From Modicisalibacter luteus DSM 23508 (GTDB taxonomy: Bacteria; Pseudomonadota; Gammaproteobacteria; Pseudomonadales; Halomonadaceae): DNA of 64,000 nt. The stretch spans positions 182,824 through 246,823 of the forward strand of contig NZ_KB899991.1 in assembly GCF_000378505.1 (NCBI RefSeq), given 5' to 3'. Made by a program: the position numbers and the translations under genes. Positions 15,295 through 22,781 of this stretch are shown here, piece by piece. The notes under the pieces were generated by a model. It was not told the DNA's origin. It made no database searches and was given only the letters and a program-made list of their open reading frames with translations. The stretch's first letter is position 1; every line of letters starts with the position of its first letter.

Positions 15295-15870
15295 TCAGCT
15301 TGTGAAATCAGGCTCAGTGAAGCATGGCCGATGTAACAGCCCTTGCAAAGCACGACAACGTGCGGCCAAGTCAGCGTCACATGCCTGCTGATCCCTTCCT
15401 TGCCCCATCAGGAACAGGTCCATTATCCAGCCTTGCACATGTTCTTCTCGAAGAACAGCGCGCTGCAGTTCAAGCTGAGCCAGATCTTCATGAGCACAAA
15501 ATAGCGTATTGCCGTGCAAGGTTTCGAGTAGCTGCCCTGCAAACCTCAAGCATCGGTCAAAATCCTGAAACCACGCGCGATCGCGAAATATCAAGCCAAC
15601 AGCAACTACGTGGGCCATTTGCCCTTCATAGTCGTGGTAGCTCGTGTCTATCCTGACCGACTCGAATATGCCATCCGGTGCGTTGATGGTTTCAAGCAGC
15701 TTTCTCAAGGCGGGTTGGCCTTCGACCTCGGGAATCAAGCCTATCTGCTCTGGAGCCTGAACCAGCGAGCGGTATGGATGTATGGTGCCCTCGGCATACG
15801 CCTCTGTCCCGTAGGGTATTTGTAGCGTTTCATCGTCAAGTGTCAGTCTGATACATACTTTTCTTGGCAT
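15295..15870 (-). CDS. Hypothetical protein, 191 aa
   Basis: A 191-residue cytosolic protein starting MPRKVCIRLTLDDETLQIPY. It has a segment RIDTSYHDYEGQMAHVVAVG near the middle and a helical C-terminal half (FDRCLRFAGQLLETLHGN). An earlier in-frame ATG at 15894 exists, but the internal one at 15870 has GGAGAG just upstream and is preferred. No signal peptide or transmembrane span. I do not recognise the family. Confidence 0.55.
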   Translation of the reverse strand: MPRKVCIRLTLDDETLQIPYGTEAYAEGTIHPYRSLVQAPEQIGLIPEVEGQPALRKLLETINAPDGIFESVRIDTSYHDYEGQMAHVVAVGLIFRDRAWFQDFDRCLRFAGQLLETLHGNTLFCAHEDLAQLELQRAVLREEHVQGWIMDLFLMGQGRDQQACDADLAARCRALQGLLHRPCFTEPDFTS

Positions 15871-16066
15871 ACCCTCTCCTGGCATTTCGAACACACATAC
15901 TTAGCAATAATACTTCACATTGCGGCACACAATATTACTTGCCAGCTTGGCGTTCTCTGCCTGCACTTATGCCTAGTCAGGGCGAGAGTGATCGCTAGCC
16001 TATAAGCTCGTCCTGCTGGTTTCATCTATGATATCGAAAGGAAGCTGACAAGCTAGGGAGAGTGAC

Positions 16067-16576
16067 ATGAGAGTAATAGAAAAACATTTGATCGAGTGGC
16101 TCCGTGATGCTCACGCCATGGAGCAGCAAGCAGAACAGATGATGAAGGGGCAAAAAAGCCGGATCGAGAACTATCCTGAAGTAGTGATGCAGCTAGAAAA
16201 GCACATTCAGGAAACCCAGAACCAGGCCAAGCAGCTCGAGAGCTGCATGGCTCGCTACGATGAAGGCCCCTCAGCAGTAAAAGACATGTCTGGCAGGATG
16301 ACAGCCATGGGCCAAGCCATTAGTGGTTTGTTTACAGGCGATGAAATCGTCAAGGGTTGCCTGGCTTGGCATACCTTCGAGCAGTTCGAGATCTCTTCGT
16401 ACAATGTTCTCATCCAAACGGCAGAAGCAGCCGGTGACGTTGAAACAAAACGGATTTGTGAGGCGATCCTGAAGGAAGAAGAGGCAATGGCCGATTGGCT
16501 GAAAAATAATACACCGATGGTGGTTCAGCAGTATCTCCAGCGCGATGAAGCACCAGGTGTCGATGCCAAGCATTAA
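16067..16576 (+). CDS. DUF892/YciE-YciF-like ferritin-like protein
   Basis: A 169-residue four-helix protein. The N-terminal HLIEWLRDAHAMEQQAEQMM and the later CLAWHTFEQFEISSYNVLIQ plus KEEEAMADWLKNN supply the Glu/His spacing of the DUF892 (ferritin-like) family. Family members are stress-associated; iron binding is expected from the fold but unproven here. GGGAGAG precedes the ATG. It is convergent with the antiporter gene, sharing a terminator hairpin. Confidence 0.8.
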   Translation: MRVIEKHLIEWLRDAHAMEQQAEQMMKGQKSRIENYPEVVMQLEKHIQETQNQAKQLESCMARYDEGPSAVKDMSGRMTAMGQAISGLFTGDEIVKGCLAWHTFEQFEISSYNVLIQTAEAAGDVETKRICEAILKEEEAMADWLKNNTPMVVQQYLQRDEAPGVDAKH

Positions 16577-16586
16577 AGTCTGGCCA

Positions 16587-16615
16587 GTGCTACCGCTTGT
16601 ATTAAGCGGTAGCAC
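16587..16615. terminator. Bidirectional terminator between the DUF892 and antiporter genes
   Basis: Twelve-base arms GTGCTACCGCTT (16587-16598) and AAGCGGTAGCAC (16604-16615). The 3' arm ends two bases before the stop of the convergent gene at 16617. T-runs are short on both sides. Confidence 0.7.
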
Positions 16616-16616
16616 T

Positions 16617-18326
16617 TCAATGATACAGCCGTAACCCTACCTTTGTGACTCTATTGCCATCCATTTGGCTAATTACCCATTGGATGCCATGCCAGTCGAT
16701 ATCATCCCCTACCACTGGGTAGCCTCCTACACGCAACGATACGAACTCACCCAAAGTGATGTTTCGCTCGCTCGGGCTCAGCGTCAAGCCATAAGCACTA
16801 GCCACTTCAACCATCATGGCTTCCCCATCCAATGTAAACGTACCAAAGAACGCTCGCTCGCGCTTGAGTCTCGCATCGCCGTTGAACAGGCGGTTGAGCG
16901 CAGGCAGGTCCGCCGCGCGGCCAATGACGCACAGCAGGTCTCCTAACCGCAATCGCGTGCTTCCCTTGGGGTGAAGCATGGTGTGCCTACGGTACAGGGC
17001 GGAGATCAAGGCGCCGGAAGGAAACCTCAATAATCGAATCGGCACATCTTCCAACGCCTCGTTTTCAACACGGTAAACGAACATCTCGTAATCGTTATCG
17101 GGCAGGATACCCAACGGGCCGCGTCTATCGGGCTCTACTCGTGAGGGGACGGTCACGTGTAGCCGATTCGCAACCAGAGACAAGGTGGTGCCTTGTATCA
17201 TCAAAGACATCAGGACCACGAAGAAGGCGATATTGAAGTACAGGGCCGCGTTTTCGACGCCGCCAACGACGGGAAAGATCGCGAGTACGATAGGTACGGC
17301 GCCACGCAGGCCCACCCACGAGATGAACCCTACCTCTCTCCAGCGAAAACTGAAAAAGGGTTTGACCGCCAAGACCACTGCCAAAGGCCGCGCAACAAAA
17401 ATCAAAACGGCGGCGAGCAGCGCACCCGGCAACGCATAATCGATCATCTCTGTCGGCGTGACCAGCATGCCCAGAACGAGAAACAAGCCTATCTGGCTCA
17501 ACCAGGCCAAGCCGTCATGTACAGGAAGAATGAAATTGAGATGGCGTCCTGGCTGATTACCAATCATGAGCCCCGCCAGATAAATGGCCAGGAAGCCGCT
17601 ACCGCCCAGAGCACTGGTCAGCCCGAACACGCAAAACCCCAAGGCAAGAGCAAGCAACGAGTACAGGCCCGGGGCAAGGTCCAATGAGCGTAACATCTTG
17701 CCCGAGAGCCATCCTCCTCCAATACCGATAGCCAGGCCTAGCCCGAACTGTTGAGAGAAAAGCCATAGCGTATCGAATGGCCCACCCATCTCGCCGGTCA
17801 GGATCTCAACGAGCGTGATAGTAAGAAAAATGGCCATGGGATCGTTGGTGCCGGACTCGATTTCAAGTGTGGCACCGACACGTTCATTGAGGTTGACCCC
17901 TTGTCCTCGTAGCATCGAGAAAACAGCAGCGGCATCCGTGGAGCCGACGATAGCTCCCACGAGCAGACCCTGCACGAGCGTTAGTTCAAAGGCCCAGGTT
18001 GCAAATATCCCTACGATCCCACTAGTGAAGAAGACGCCCAGCGTCGCGAGGGAAAGCGCCGGTTTGAGACCTACCCGGAACGTCTTCAGCCGAGTGCGCA
18101 AGCCCCCATCAAGCAGGATCATCGCCAGGGCGAGGTGGCCAATGATAAAGGCCAGGCCATAACTGTCGAACTCGATTCCTAGGATGCCGTCTTCTCCTGC
18201 CAGCATTCCCAGTGCGAGAAAAATCACGAGCAAGGGGAGTCCAAACAGCGACGACAGCCGGCTCGCGATAACGCTCAGCGCAATCAGCGAGCCAGTTAGA
18301 ATAAAAAGGGTATTGATGCTATCCAT
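16617..18326 (-). CDS. nhaP2: Potassium/proton antiporter, CvrA/NhaP2 type
   Basis: A 569-residue CPA1-family antiporter. About twelve hydrophobic helices span residues 1-390, with GSTDAAAVFSML and the acidic cluster ESGTNDPMAIFL in the ion-binding core. A cytosolic RCK-C-like domain follows at about 400-480 (LRLGDLLCVIGRAADLPAL), then a CorC/HlyC-type tail. This matches E. coli CvrA/NhaP2, a K+(Na+)/H+ exchanger used in osmotic and cytosolic K+ control. The start codon lacks a strong ribosome binding site but family length is normal. Confidence 0.88.
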   Translation of the reverse strand: MDSINTLFILTGSLIALSVIASRLSSLFGLPLLVIFLALGMLAGEDGILGIEFDSYGLAFIIGHLALAMILLDGGLRTRLKTFRVGLKPALSLATLGVFFTSGIVGIFATWAFELTLVQGLLVGAIVGSTDAAAVFSMLRGQGVNLNERVGATLEIESGTNDPMAIFLTITLVEILTGEMGGPFDTLWLFSQQFGLGLAIGIGGGWLSGKMLRSLDLAPGLYSLLALALGFCVFGLTSALGGSGFLAIYLAGLMIGNQPGRHLNFILPVHDGLAWLSQIGLFLVLGMLVTPTEMIDYALPGALLAAVLIFVARPLAVVLAVKPFFSFRWREVGFISWVGLRGAVPIVLAIFPVVGGVENAALYFNIAFFVVLMSLMIQGTTLSLVANRLHVTVPSRVEPDRRGPLGILPDNDYEMFVYRVENEALEDVPIRLLRFPSGALISALYRRHTMLHPKGSTRLRLGDLLCVIGRAADLPALNRLFNGDARLKRERAFFGTFTLDGEAMMVEVASAYGLTLSPSERNITLGEFVSLRVGGYPVVGDDIDWHGIQWVISQMDGNRVTKVGLRLYH

Positions 18327-18519
18327 AGCGGGGCCGTTAACGTATCAGCAAGTAGTATGCCACAACGCCGAAGCGCTCACGAAGTAGCGTGTCCGCACAT
18401 CAACCCAGATACCCCGTTGAAGCCGCACTGGGAGCCATTTTGATACAATACTGGCCACTGTCTTTCGACAAACGCTAGACTATGCGGCCGCCTGGTTGCA
18501 GCGCCATTAAGAGGTAGGC

Positions 18520-19650
18520 ATGAGATACGGGATATATCGGGCTCTGCCCGTGGCGTTGGCATTCTTTCTGGGTATGACCGGGCTGGCCCCTGCCGTAGGG
18601 CTTGGTGCAGAGAAATCCCTGAATGAGGTGGCGCTCCAGGCGGCCAAGGAAGTAGCCGGCCAGCCGCTCGCTGGTGAGGCTGACGTTAGTGACATAGACG
18701 CCATCTCGGACTCAAGCCCGTTGGTCATTAGCGGCGATCCCGAGCCTATCGTGCCTCCGCCGGAACATCCTGTGCGCGTTGCATTGGACTGGTACCTGAC
18801 GCCTTATCATGCAGCTCTTGTCGTAGCCCGTGAGCGCGACCTGTTCAAGCGTGAAGGCCTTGAGGTCACTCTGATCCAGCCTGCTGATCCTACCGTACCA
18901 CCCAAGCTTGTCGCGGCCCAGCACGTCGAGCTTGCCTTGACCTCACAGCCTCGTCTGCACCTGCTGGAAGATCAGGGACTCCCCTTGATCCGCGTAGGTA
19001 CCTTGGTGCCAGCCCCTCTGGCGACGCTGCTGGTGCGTCAGGATGCCGGCCTCGAGTCCCTGGCACAAATCAAGGGTAAGACGGTGGGGTATGTCTTCGA
19101 GACGCCTGCAAGGTTGCTGCTTGACGGTCTTCTGGAGAAACATGCGTTGAGTGCCGAAGACCTGAACCTTCGGCAGACCGACTTCGGACTCAATACGACC
19201 CTTGCCGAGGGCGATGTTGATGCCGTCATCGGGGCGCTAAGACACGTCTCACGGCGCCAATTGGAAGAGACCGGCGTCAGGGTCAAGGAATTTCCCTTGG
19301 GTGAAACGGATATTCCCGTGTATGACGAATTGATACTGGTTGCCAATCACGATGTCCTGCAGCAGAATCGTCGCGATATTCAGCAATTTCTCGATGCGCT
19401 CGAGCATGCCACACTCTGGATAATCAACCATCCCGAGGAAGCTTGGGAATTAGTGAGAACTGCCGAGCCTGGCTTGGACACTGAAGCCAACGCACTTGCT
19501 TGGCCCGATGCCATACGTTACCTCGCCTTGCGTCCGGCTGCCGTTCAAGCACAACGGTACCAACAGCTTGAAACCTATCTTCTACAGCAGGGTCTGATTG
19601 AACATCGGACGCCAGCCAACCGACTAACCACCGACGTTACTCGGCCATAA
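18520..19650 (+). CDS. ThiY-like ABC transporter substrate-binding protein (orphan)
   Basis: A 376-residue periplasmic binding protein of the NMT1/THI5 family. It begins with a signal peptide (LPVALAFFLGMTGLAPAVG). Residues about 35-82 are an unusual acidic, low-complexity insert. The binding domain then starts VRVALDWYLTPYHAALVVAR with PADPTVPPKLVAAQHVELAL, the pattern of the pyrimidine-precursor binder ThiY. No permease or ATPase lies nearby, so it is an orphan component. Other NMT1-like ligands cannot be excluded. AGAGGTAGG precedes the ATG. Confidence 0.72.
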   Translation: MRYGIYRALPVALAFFLGMTGLAPAVGLGAEKSLNEVALQAAKEVAGQPLAGEADVSDIDAISDSSPLVISGDPEPIVPPPEHPVRVALDWYLTPYHAALVVARERDLFKREGLEVTLIQPADPTVPPKLVAAQHVELALTSQPRLHLLEDQGLPLIRVGTLVPAPLATLLVRQDAGLESLAQIKGKTVGYVFETPARLLLDGLLEKHALSAEDLNLRQTDFGLNTTLAEGDVDAVIGALRHVSRRQLEETGVRVKEFPLGETDIPVYDELILVANHDVLQQNRRDIQQFLDALEHATLWIINHPEEAWELVRTAEPGLDTEANALAWPDAIRYLALRPAAVQAQRYQQLETYLLQQGLIEHRTPANRLTTDVTRP

Positions 19651-19747
19651 CAGAGCCAGAGTCCGGCCAGGTCGTATCGGTTGGCCTGTGATTTTCCCTC
19701 GCACTTATTCTTGTAATGCATCTCGCAAATAATGCCCTCAAGGCAAT

Positions 19748-21133
19748 ATGAACGATCAACCATTAGTTTTTCTCGACCTTGAAACCACTGGTACACGCAC
19801 GACACGGGACCGAATCACGGAAATTGCGGCACTGCGTGTCGTTGATGGCGAGGTGACCGATCGATATGTCACGCTGGTCAATCCCCAGCTCAGCATACCC
19901 CCACATATCCAGCAACTGACAGGGATCAACGATGCCATGGTCAGCGATGCTCAACCGTTCGAAGCTTTGGCCAACGAATTCTTTGCCTGGTTGGGCAAGG
20001 ATACAGTGGTGGCCCACAATGCTCGTTTCGATTACGGTTTTCTACGCAACGAGTTTGCCAGGGCCGGATTGGACTATACGGCTCGGACACTTTGCACGTT
20101 GAGGCTCTCTCGCCGGCTGGCACCAGAACATGCCCACCATAATCTTGATGCCCTGCTGTCTCGCCATGGCTTGTCGAACTACACGCGGCATCGTGCCGAG
20201 GGCGATGCCCGCGCGCTGATCGCTCTCTGGCAATGTTGGCATGAACGGCATCAAGAAGCGACGATCCGGGAGCTGGCACAGGCACAAATGCGCCGGGCTA
20301 GCCTGCCTGCCCACCTGGACCCAGCGCGTCTCGTCGACTTGCCGGAACGCCCAGGCGTCTATCTCTTCTATGGCGAGAATCGTGCTGTGCTGTACGTTGG
20401 CAAAAGCGTCAACCTACGCTCCAGAGTGCACAGTCACTTCAGCAATGACCTGCGCAATGACAAGGAGATGCGCCTGGTCCAGCAGATACATGATGTCGAA
20501 TGGCGAGAAACCGCTGGTGATCTCGGGGCACAATTACTGGAAGCTCATCTGATCAAGCAGCTGATGCCGGTACACAACCGTATGCTGCGTCGCCGCAGCC
20601 GGCTGTCCAGCTGGAGCTGGCCAGAAGGAGACCCCTCGCCTACGCTCGTGGATCAGCAATGCCTGTCTTCCTCCGAACAGGCGATATATGGCCTGTTCCG
20701 CTCAAGGCATGACGCTACCAATGCCTTGAAGAAGATTGCTGTAGAGCACCGTTTGTGCGCACAAACGTTGGGGCTGGTTCGTGGTAAAGGGCGTTGCTTC
20801 GATCACCAGCTGCGGCGCTGCCTGGGAGCCTGCTGTGGTGAGGAGGCGCTGGCCTCGCATACAGAACGGGCACGCGAGGCAATGGAGCGGTTACGTGTTC
20901 ATCAATGGCCCTGGCCGGGCCGGGTGGCATTCGGTGAGCTAAGTCATGACGGTGATCGAACCTGGCATATCGTCGATCACTGGTGTTATCTGGGCTCAGT
21001 TGAGTCGCTCGATACCGCTGAATTGGCAACCTTGGAAAAGCAAGCGCCCAGATTCGATGTGGATACCTACAAGATCCTCAACCGCTTTCTCGCCAGGCAG
21101 GACGATACGCTCGACATCCACCCCTTGAAATAA
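19748..21133 (+). CDS. DnaQ-type exonuclease fused to a UvrC-like GIY-YIG nuclease
   Basis: A 461-residue fusion. Residues 1-170 are a DEDDh 3'-5' exonuclease: D10 and E12 in FLDLETTGT, D95 in NARFDYGF, and H148/D153 in HRAEGDA. Residues 199-280 are a GIY-YIG domain (RPGVYLFYGENRAVLYVGKS) with E265 in LLEAHLIK, like UvrC N-terminus and Cho. The C-terminal part has CFDHQLRRCLGACCGEE, similar to the UvrC cysteine-rich stretch. It is likely a DNA-repair nuclease related to Cho with an attached proofreading-type exonuclease. It stands alone with its own promoter region. Confidence 0.85.
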   Translation: MNDQPLVFLDLETTGTRTTRDRITEIAALRVVDGEVTDRYVTLVNPQLSIPPHIQQLTGINDAMVSDAQPFEALANEFFAWLGKDTVVAHNARFDYGFLRNEFARAGLDYTARTLCTLRLSRRLAPEHAHHNLDALLSRHGLSNYTRHRAEGDARALIALWQCWHERHQEATIRELAQAQMRRASLPAHLDPARLVDLPERPGVYLFYGENRAVLYVGKSVNLRSRVHSHFSNDLRNDKEMRLVQQIHDVEWRETAGDLGAQLLEAHLIKQLMPVHNRMLRRRSRLSSWSWPEGDPSPTLVDQQCLSSSEQAIYGLFRSRHDATNALKKIAVEHRLCAQTLGLVRGKGRCFDHQLRRCLGACCGEEALASHTERAREAMERLRVHQWPWPGRVAFGELSHDGDRTWHIVDHWCYLGSVESLDTAELATLEKQAPRFDVDTYKILNRFLARQDDTLDIHPLK

Positions 21134-21139
21134 CGGAAC

Positions 21140-21928
21140 TTAGCTTGGACGCTGGGCCAGAAACCCGTTGACTGCTGACTGGAACGCCTCCGGCGTTTCG
21201 GAATGCAGCCAATGACCTGCTTCCAGTGTCACTACCTCTGCTTTCGGGAGTACCTGTCGCAAATAGGGTAGCAAGTCGTCGGTCACATAATCGGAACGGG
21301 AACCTCGCAGGACCAGCGTCGGACCACCGAACGCCCCCTCGCCTGCCGGCTCGGCAACGATGTCGGAATACGCGTTCTCGATTTCATCGAGCCCGACACG
21401 CCAGTGCATTACTCCTTCCTCGCCTCGCACCAGATTAGTAGCAAGGAACATTCGTGTCGCCGGTGTTTCTACATGCTCAGCCATCAGGCTATCCGCCTCC
21501 TTGCGTGAGCCTGGTCGCCCTTCTTCGACACGGCGCATGGCAGCGAAAATGCTGTCATGGCCGTGCCGATAAGCCACCGGCGCAATGTCGGCAACAACCA
21601 GAGACGCCAACCGTTCGGGGGCAAAGCGTGCGACACTAATCGCTACCTTGCCGCCCATCGAGTGGCCCAAAAGATCGCAACGTCCGATCCTCAGGGAATC
21701 CAGCAAGGCAATGACATCTTCGGCCATCGAGGCATAATCCATGGCAGATGCGTGGGGAGACCGGCCATGATTACGCAGATCCACGGCGATGACTCGCCGC
21801 TGTTCCTGCCATTGCTTGACATGCGAACGCCAGTTATCGGCACTGCCAAACAGGCCGTGGAGTACGACCAGCGGTAGAGTGTCGTCAGGCCCATTATCCT
21901 GATAGTGCAATGCGAGGGCTTTACTCAT
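21140..21928 (-). CDS. ybfF: Alpha/beta hydrolase, YbfF family esterase
   Basis: A 262-residue alpha/beta hydrolase. The oxyanion region is VVLHGLFGSADNW, the nucleophile elbow is LLGHSMGGKVAI (Ser about 98), and the catalytic His is in LEAGHWLHSETPEAF. This is the YbfF pattern, a thioesterase/esterase of uncertain physiological substrate. CAAGGAGTC precedes the ATG. It follows yhhQ by 12 bp and is likely co-transcribed, hence under the same riboswitch if that blocks transcription. Confidence 0.85.
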   Translation of the reverse strand: MSKALALHYQDNGPDDTLPLVVLHGLFGSADNWRSHVKQWQEQRRVIAVDLRNHGRSPHASAMDYASMAEDVIALLDSLRIGRCDLLGHSMGGKVAISVARFAPERLASLVVADIAPVAYRHGHDSIFAAMRRVEEGRPGSRKEADSLMAEHVETPATRMFLATNLVRGEEGVMHWRVGLDEIENAYSDIVAEPAGEGAFGGPTLVLRGSRSDYVTDDLLPYLRQVLPKAEVVTLEAGHWLHSETPEAFQSAVNGFLAQRPS

Positions 21929-21940
21929 GTCGACTCCTTG

Positions 21941-22606
21941 TCAGATTCCTTCGGGTGATGGCCTGGCGCCCCAGTTCAGCAGGCGGCGAATCAACCAGCC
22001 CAACAATAACCCGTACATAGGCAAGAACAGTAGCAGGGATACCGTCAACTTGATGGCGTAGTCCACCCAGGCAATTTCTACCCAGTGGGTAGCCATGAAG
22101 GCGTCAGGCCCCTGATGGAAGGCAATCGCAAAGAAAGCAAAGGTATCGGCCAGGTTTCCAAATACGGTGGAAACCGCAGGCGCGACCCACCAGTGGGCGT
22201 TGCGGCGGAGGCGATCGAAGACCTGGATATCGAGCAATTGACCGATCACATACGCCATGAAACTGGCCAGCGCGATACGTGCCACGAACAGGTTGAACTC
22301 ACCCAGCGCTGCCAGGCTGCGAAACTCGCCTTTTTCGAACAGTACCGAGACAACATAGGAAATTACCAAGGCAGGCAACATGACCCGAGCGATGATAATG
22401 CGTGCCGACCCCTTGCCGAACAGGCGTACGGTCAAATCAGTGGCCAGGAAGATGAACGGAAAGCTGAACGCTCCCCAGGTAGTGTGCATTCCGAACAGGG
22501 TGAACGGCAGTTGCACCAAGTAGTTACTGGCAGTAATCACCAAGATATGGAACGCTACCAAGGCCATCAGGCAGCGACGATATTGGGTATCGGTCAGCGT
22601 GAGCAT
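21941..22606 (-). CDS. yhhQ: Queuosine precursor transporter YhhQ
   Basis: A 221-residue six-helix membrane protein of the YhhQ/COG1738 family: it starts MLTLTDTQYRRCLMALVAFH, then NYLVQLPFTLFGMHTTWGAF and RIALASFMAYVIGQLLDIQV. Homologues import queuosine precursors preQ0/preQ1. The start at 22606 gives the family's usual length; an in-frame extension to 22720 would translate the leader, which folds as a preQ1-I riboswitch. The ATG is five bases from the GGA of that element. A downstream ybfF gene follows by 12 bp. Confidence 0.9.
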   Translation of the reverse strand: MLTLTDTQYRRCLMALVAFHILVITASNYLVQLPFTLFGMHTTWGAFSFPFIFLATDLTVRLFGKGSARIIIARVMLPALVISYVVSVLFEKGEFRSLAALGEFNLFVARIALASFMAYVIGQLLDIQVFDRLRRNAHWWVAPAVSTVFGNLADTFAFFAIAFHQGPDAFMATHWVEIAWVDYAIKLTVSLLLFLPMYGLLLGWLIRRLLNWGARPSPEGI

Positions 22607-22611
22607 GTGAG

Positions 22612-22647
22612 TCCTTTTTTGGCTTGCGAGGGGTGAGGGAACCCTCG
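22612..22647 (-). promoter_or_regulatory. PreQ1-I riboswitch in the yhhQ leader
   Basis: Read on the minus strand, CGAGGG (22647-22642) pairs perfectly with CCCTCG (22632-22627). The loop is TTCCCTCAC, beginning TTC and ending CAC like known preQ1-I aptamers, with the C at 22633 in the place of the ligand-pairing cytosine. Twelve bases after the stem (CAAGCCAAAAAA) comes GGA, which can pair with TCC of the loop to close an H-type pseudoknot. That spacing matches the B. subtilis and T. tengcongensis aptamers. GGA is also the ribosome binding site, five bases from the yhhQ ATG, so preQ1 binding should block translation. The gene downstream fits. Confidence 0.82.
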
Positions 22648-22718
22648 TGGGATCAAGGAGCTGAAGCGGCGCCGTAGTGTACAGGAAAGCCGGTGCCCCT
22701 GCCCAATCGAGAAATGCC

Positions 22719-22753
22719 AAGGCCCACCAGGATTAAAGCTCATGGTGGGCCTT
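22719..22753 (-). terminator. Terminator downstream of prpE
   Basis: Arms AAGGCCCACCA (22719-22729) and TGGTGGGCCTT (22743-22753), followed on the minus strand by GGCATTTCTC. The stem is strong and the tail weak. It lies between the prpE stop and the yhhQ leader. Confidence 0.68.
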
Positions 22754-22781
22754 CAGTAACGCTCTGGGGACTTCTGTTTGA

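Noticed and set aside
12529-16616. Integrative element with att sites at tRNA-Ser
   Set aside because: No integrase, no phage genes and no second copy of the tRNA 3' end found by eye; only the setting is suggestive.
22085-22636. 183-codon plus-strand frame
   Set aside because: Antisense to yhhQ and its riboswitch; hydrophilic Gln/Arg-rich composition of a reverse-complement of a membrane gene.
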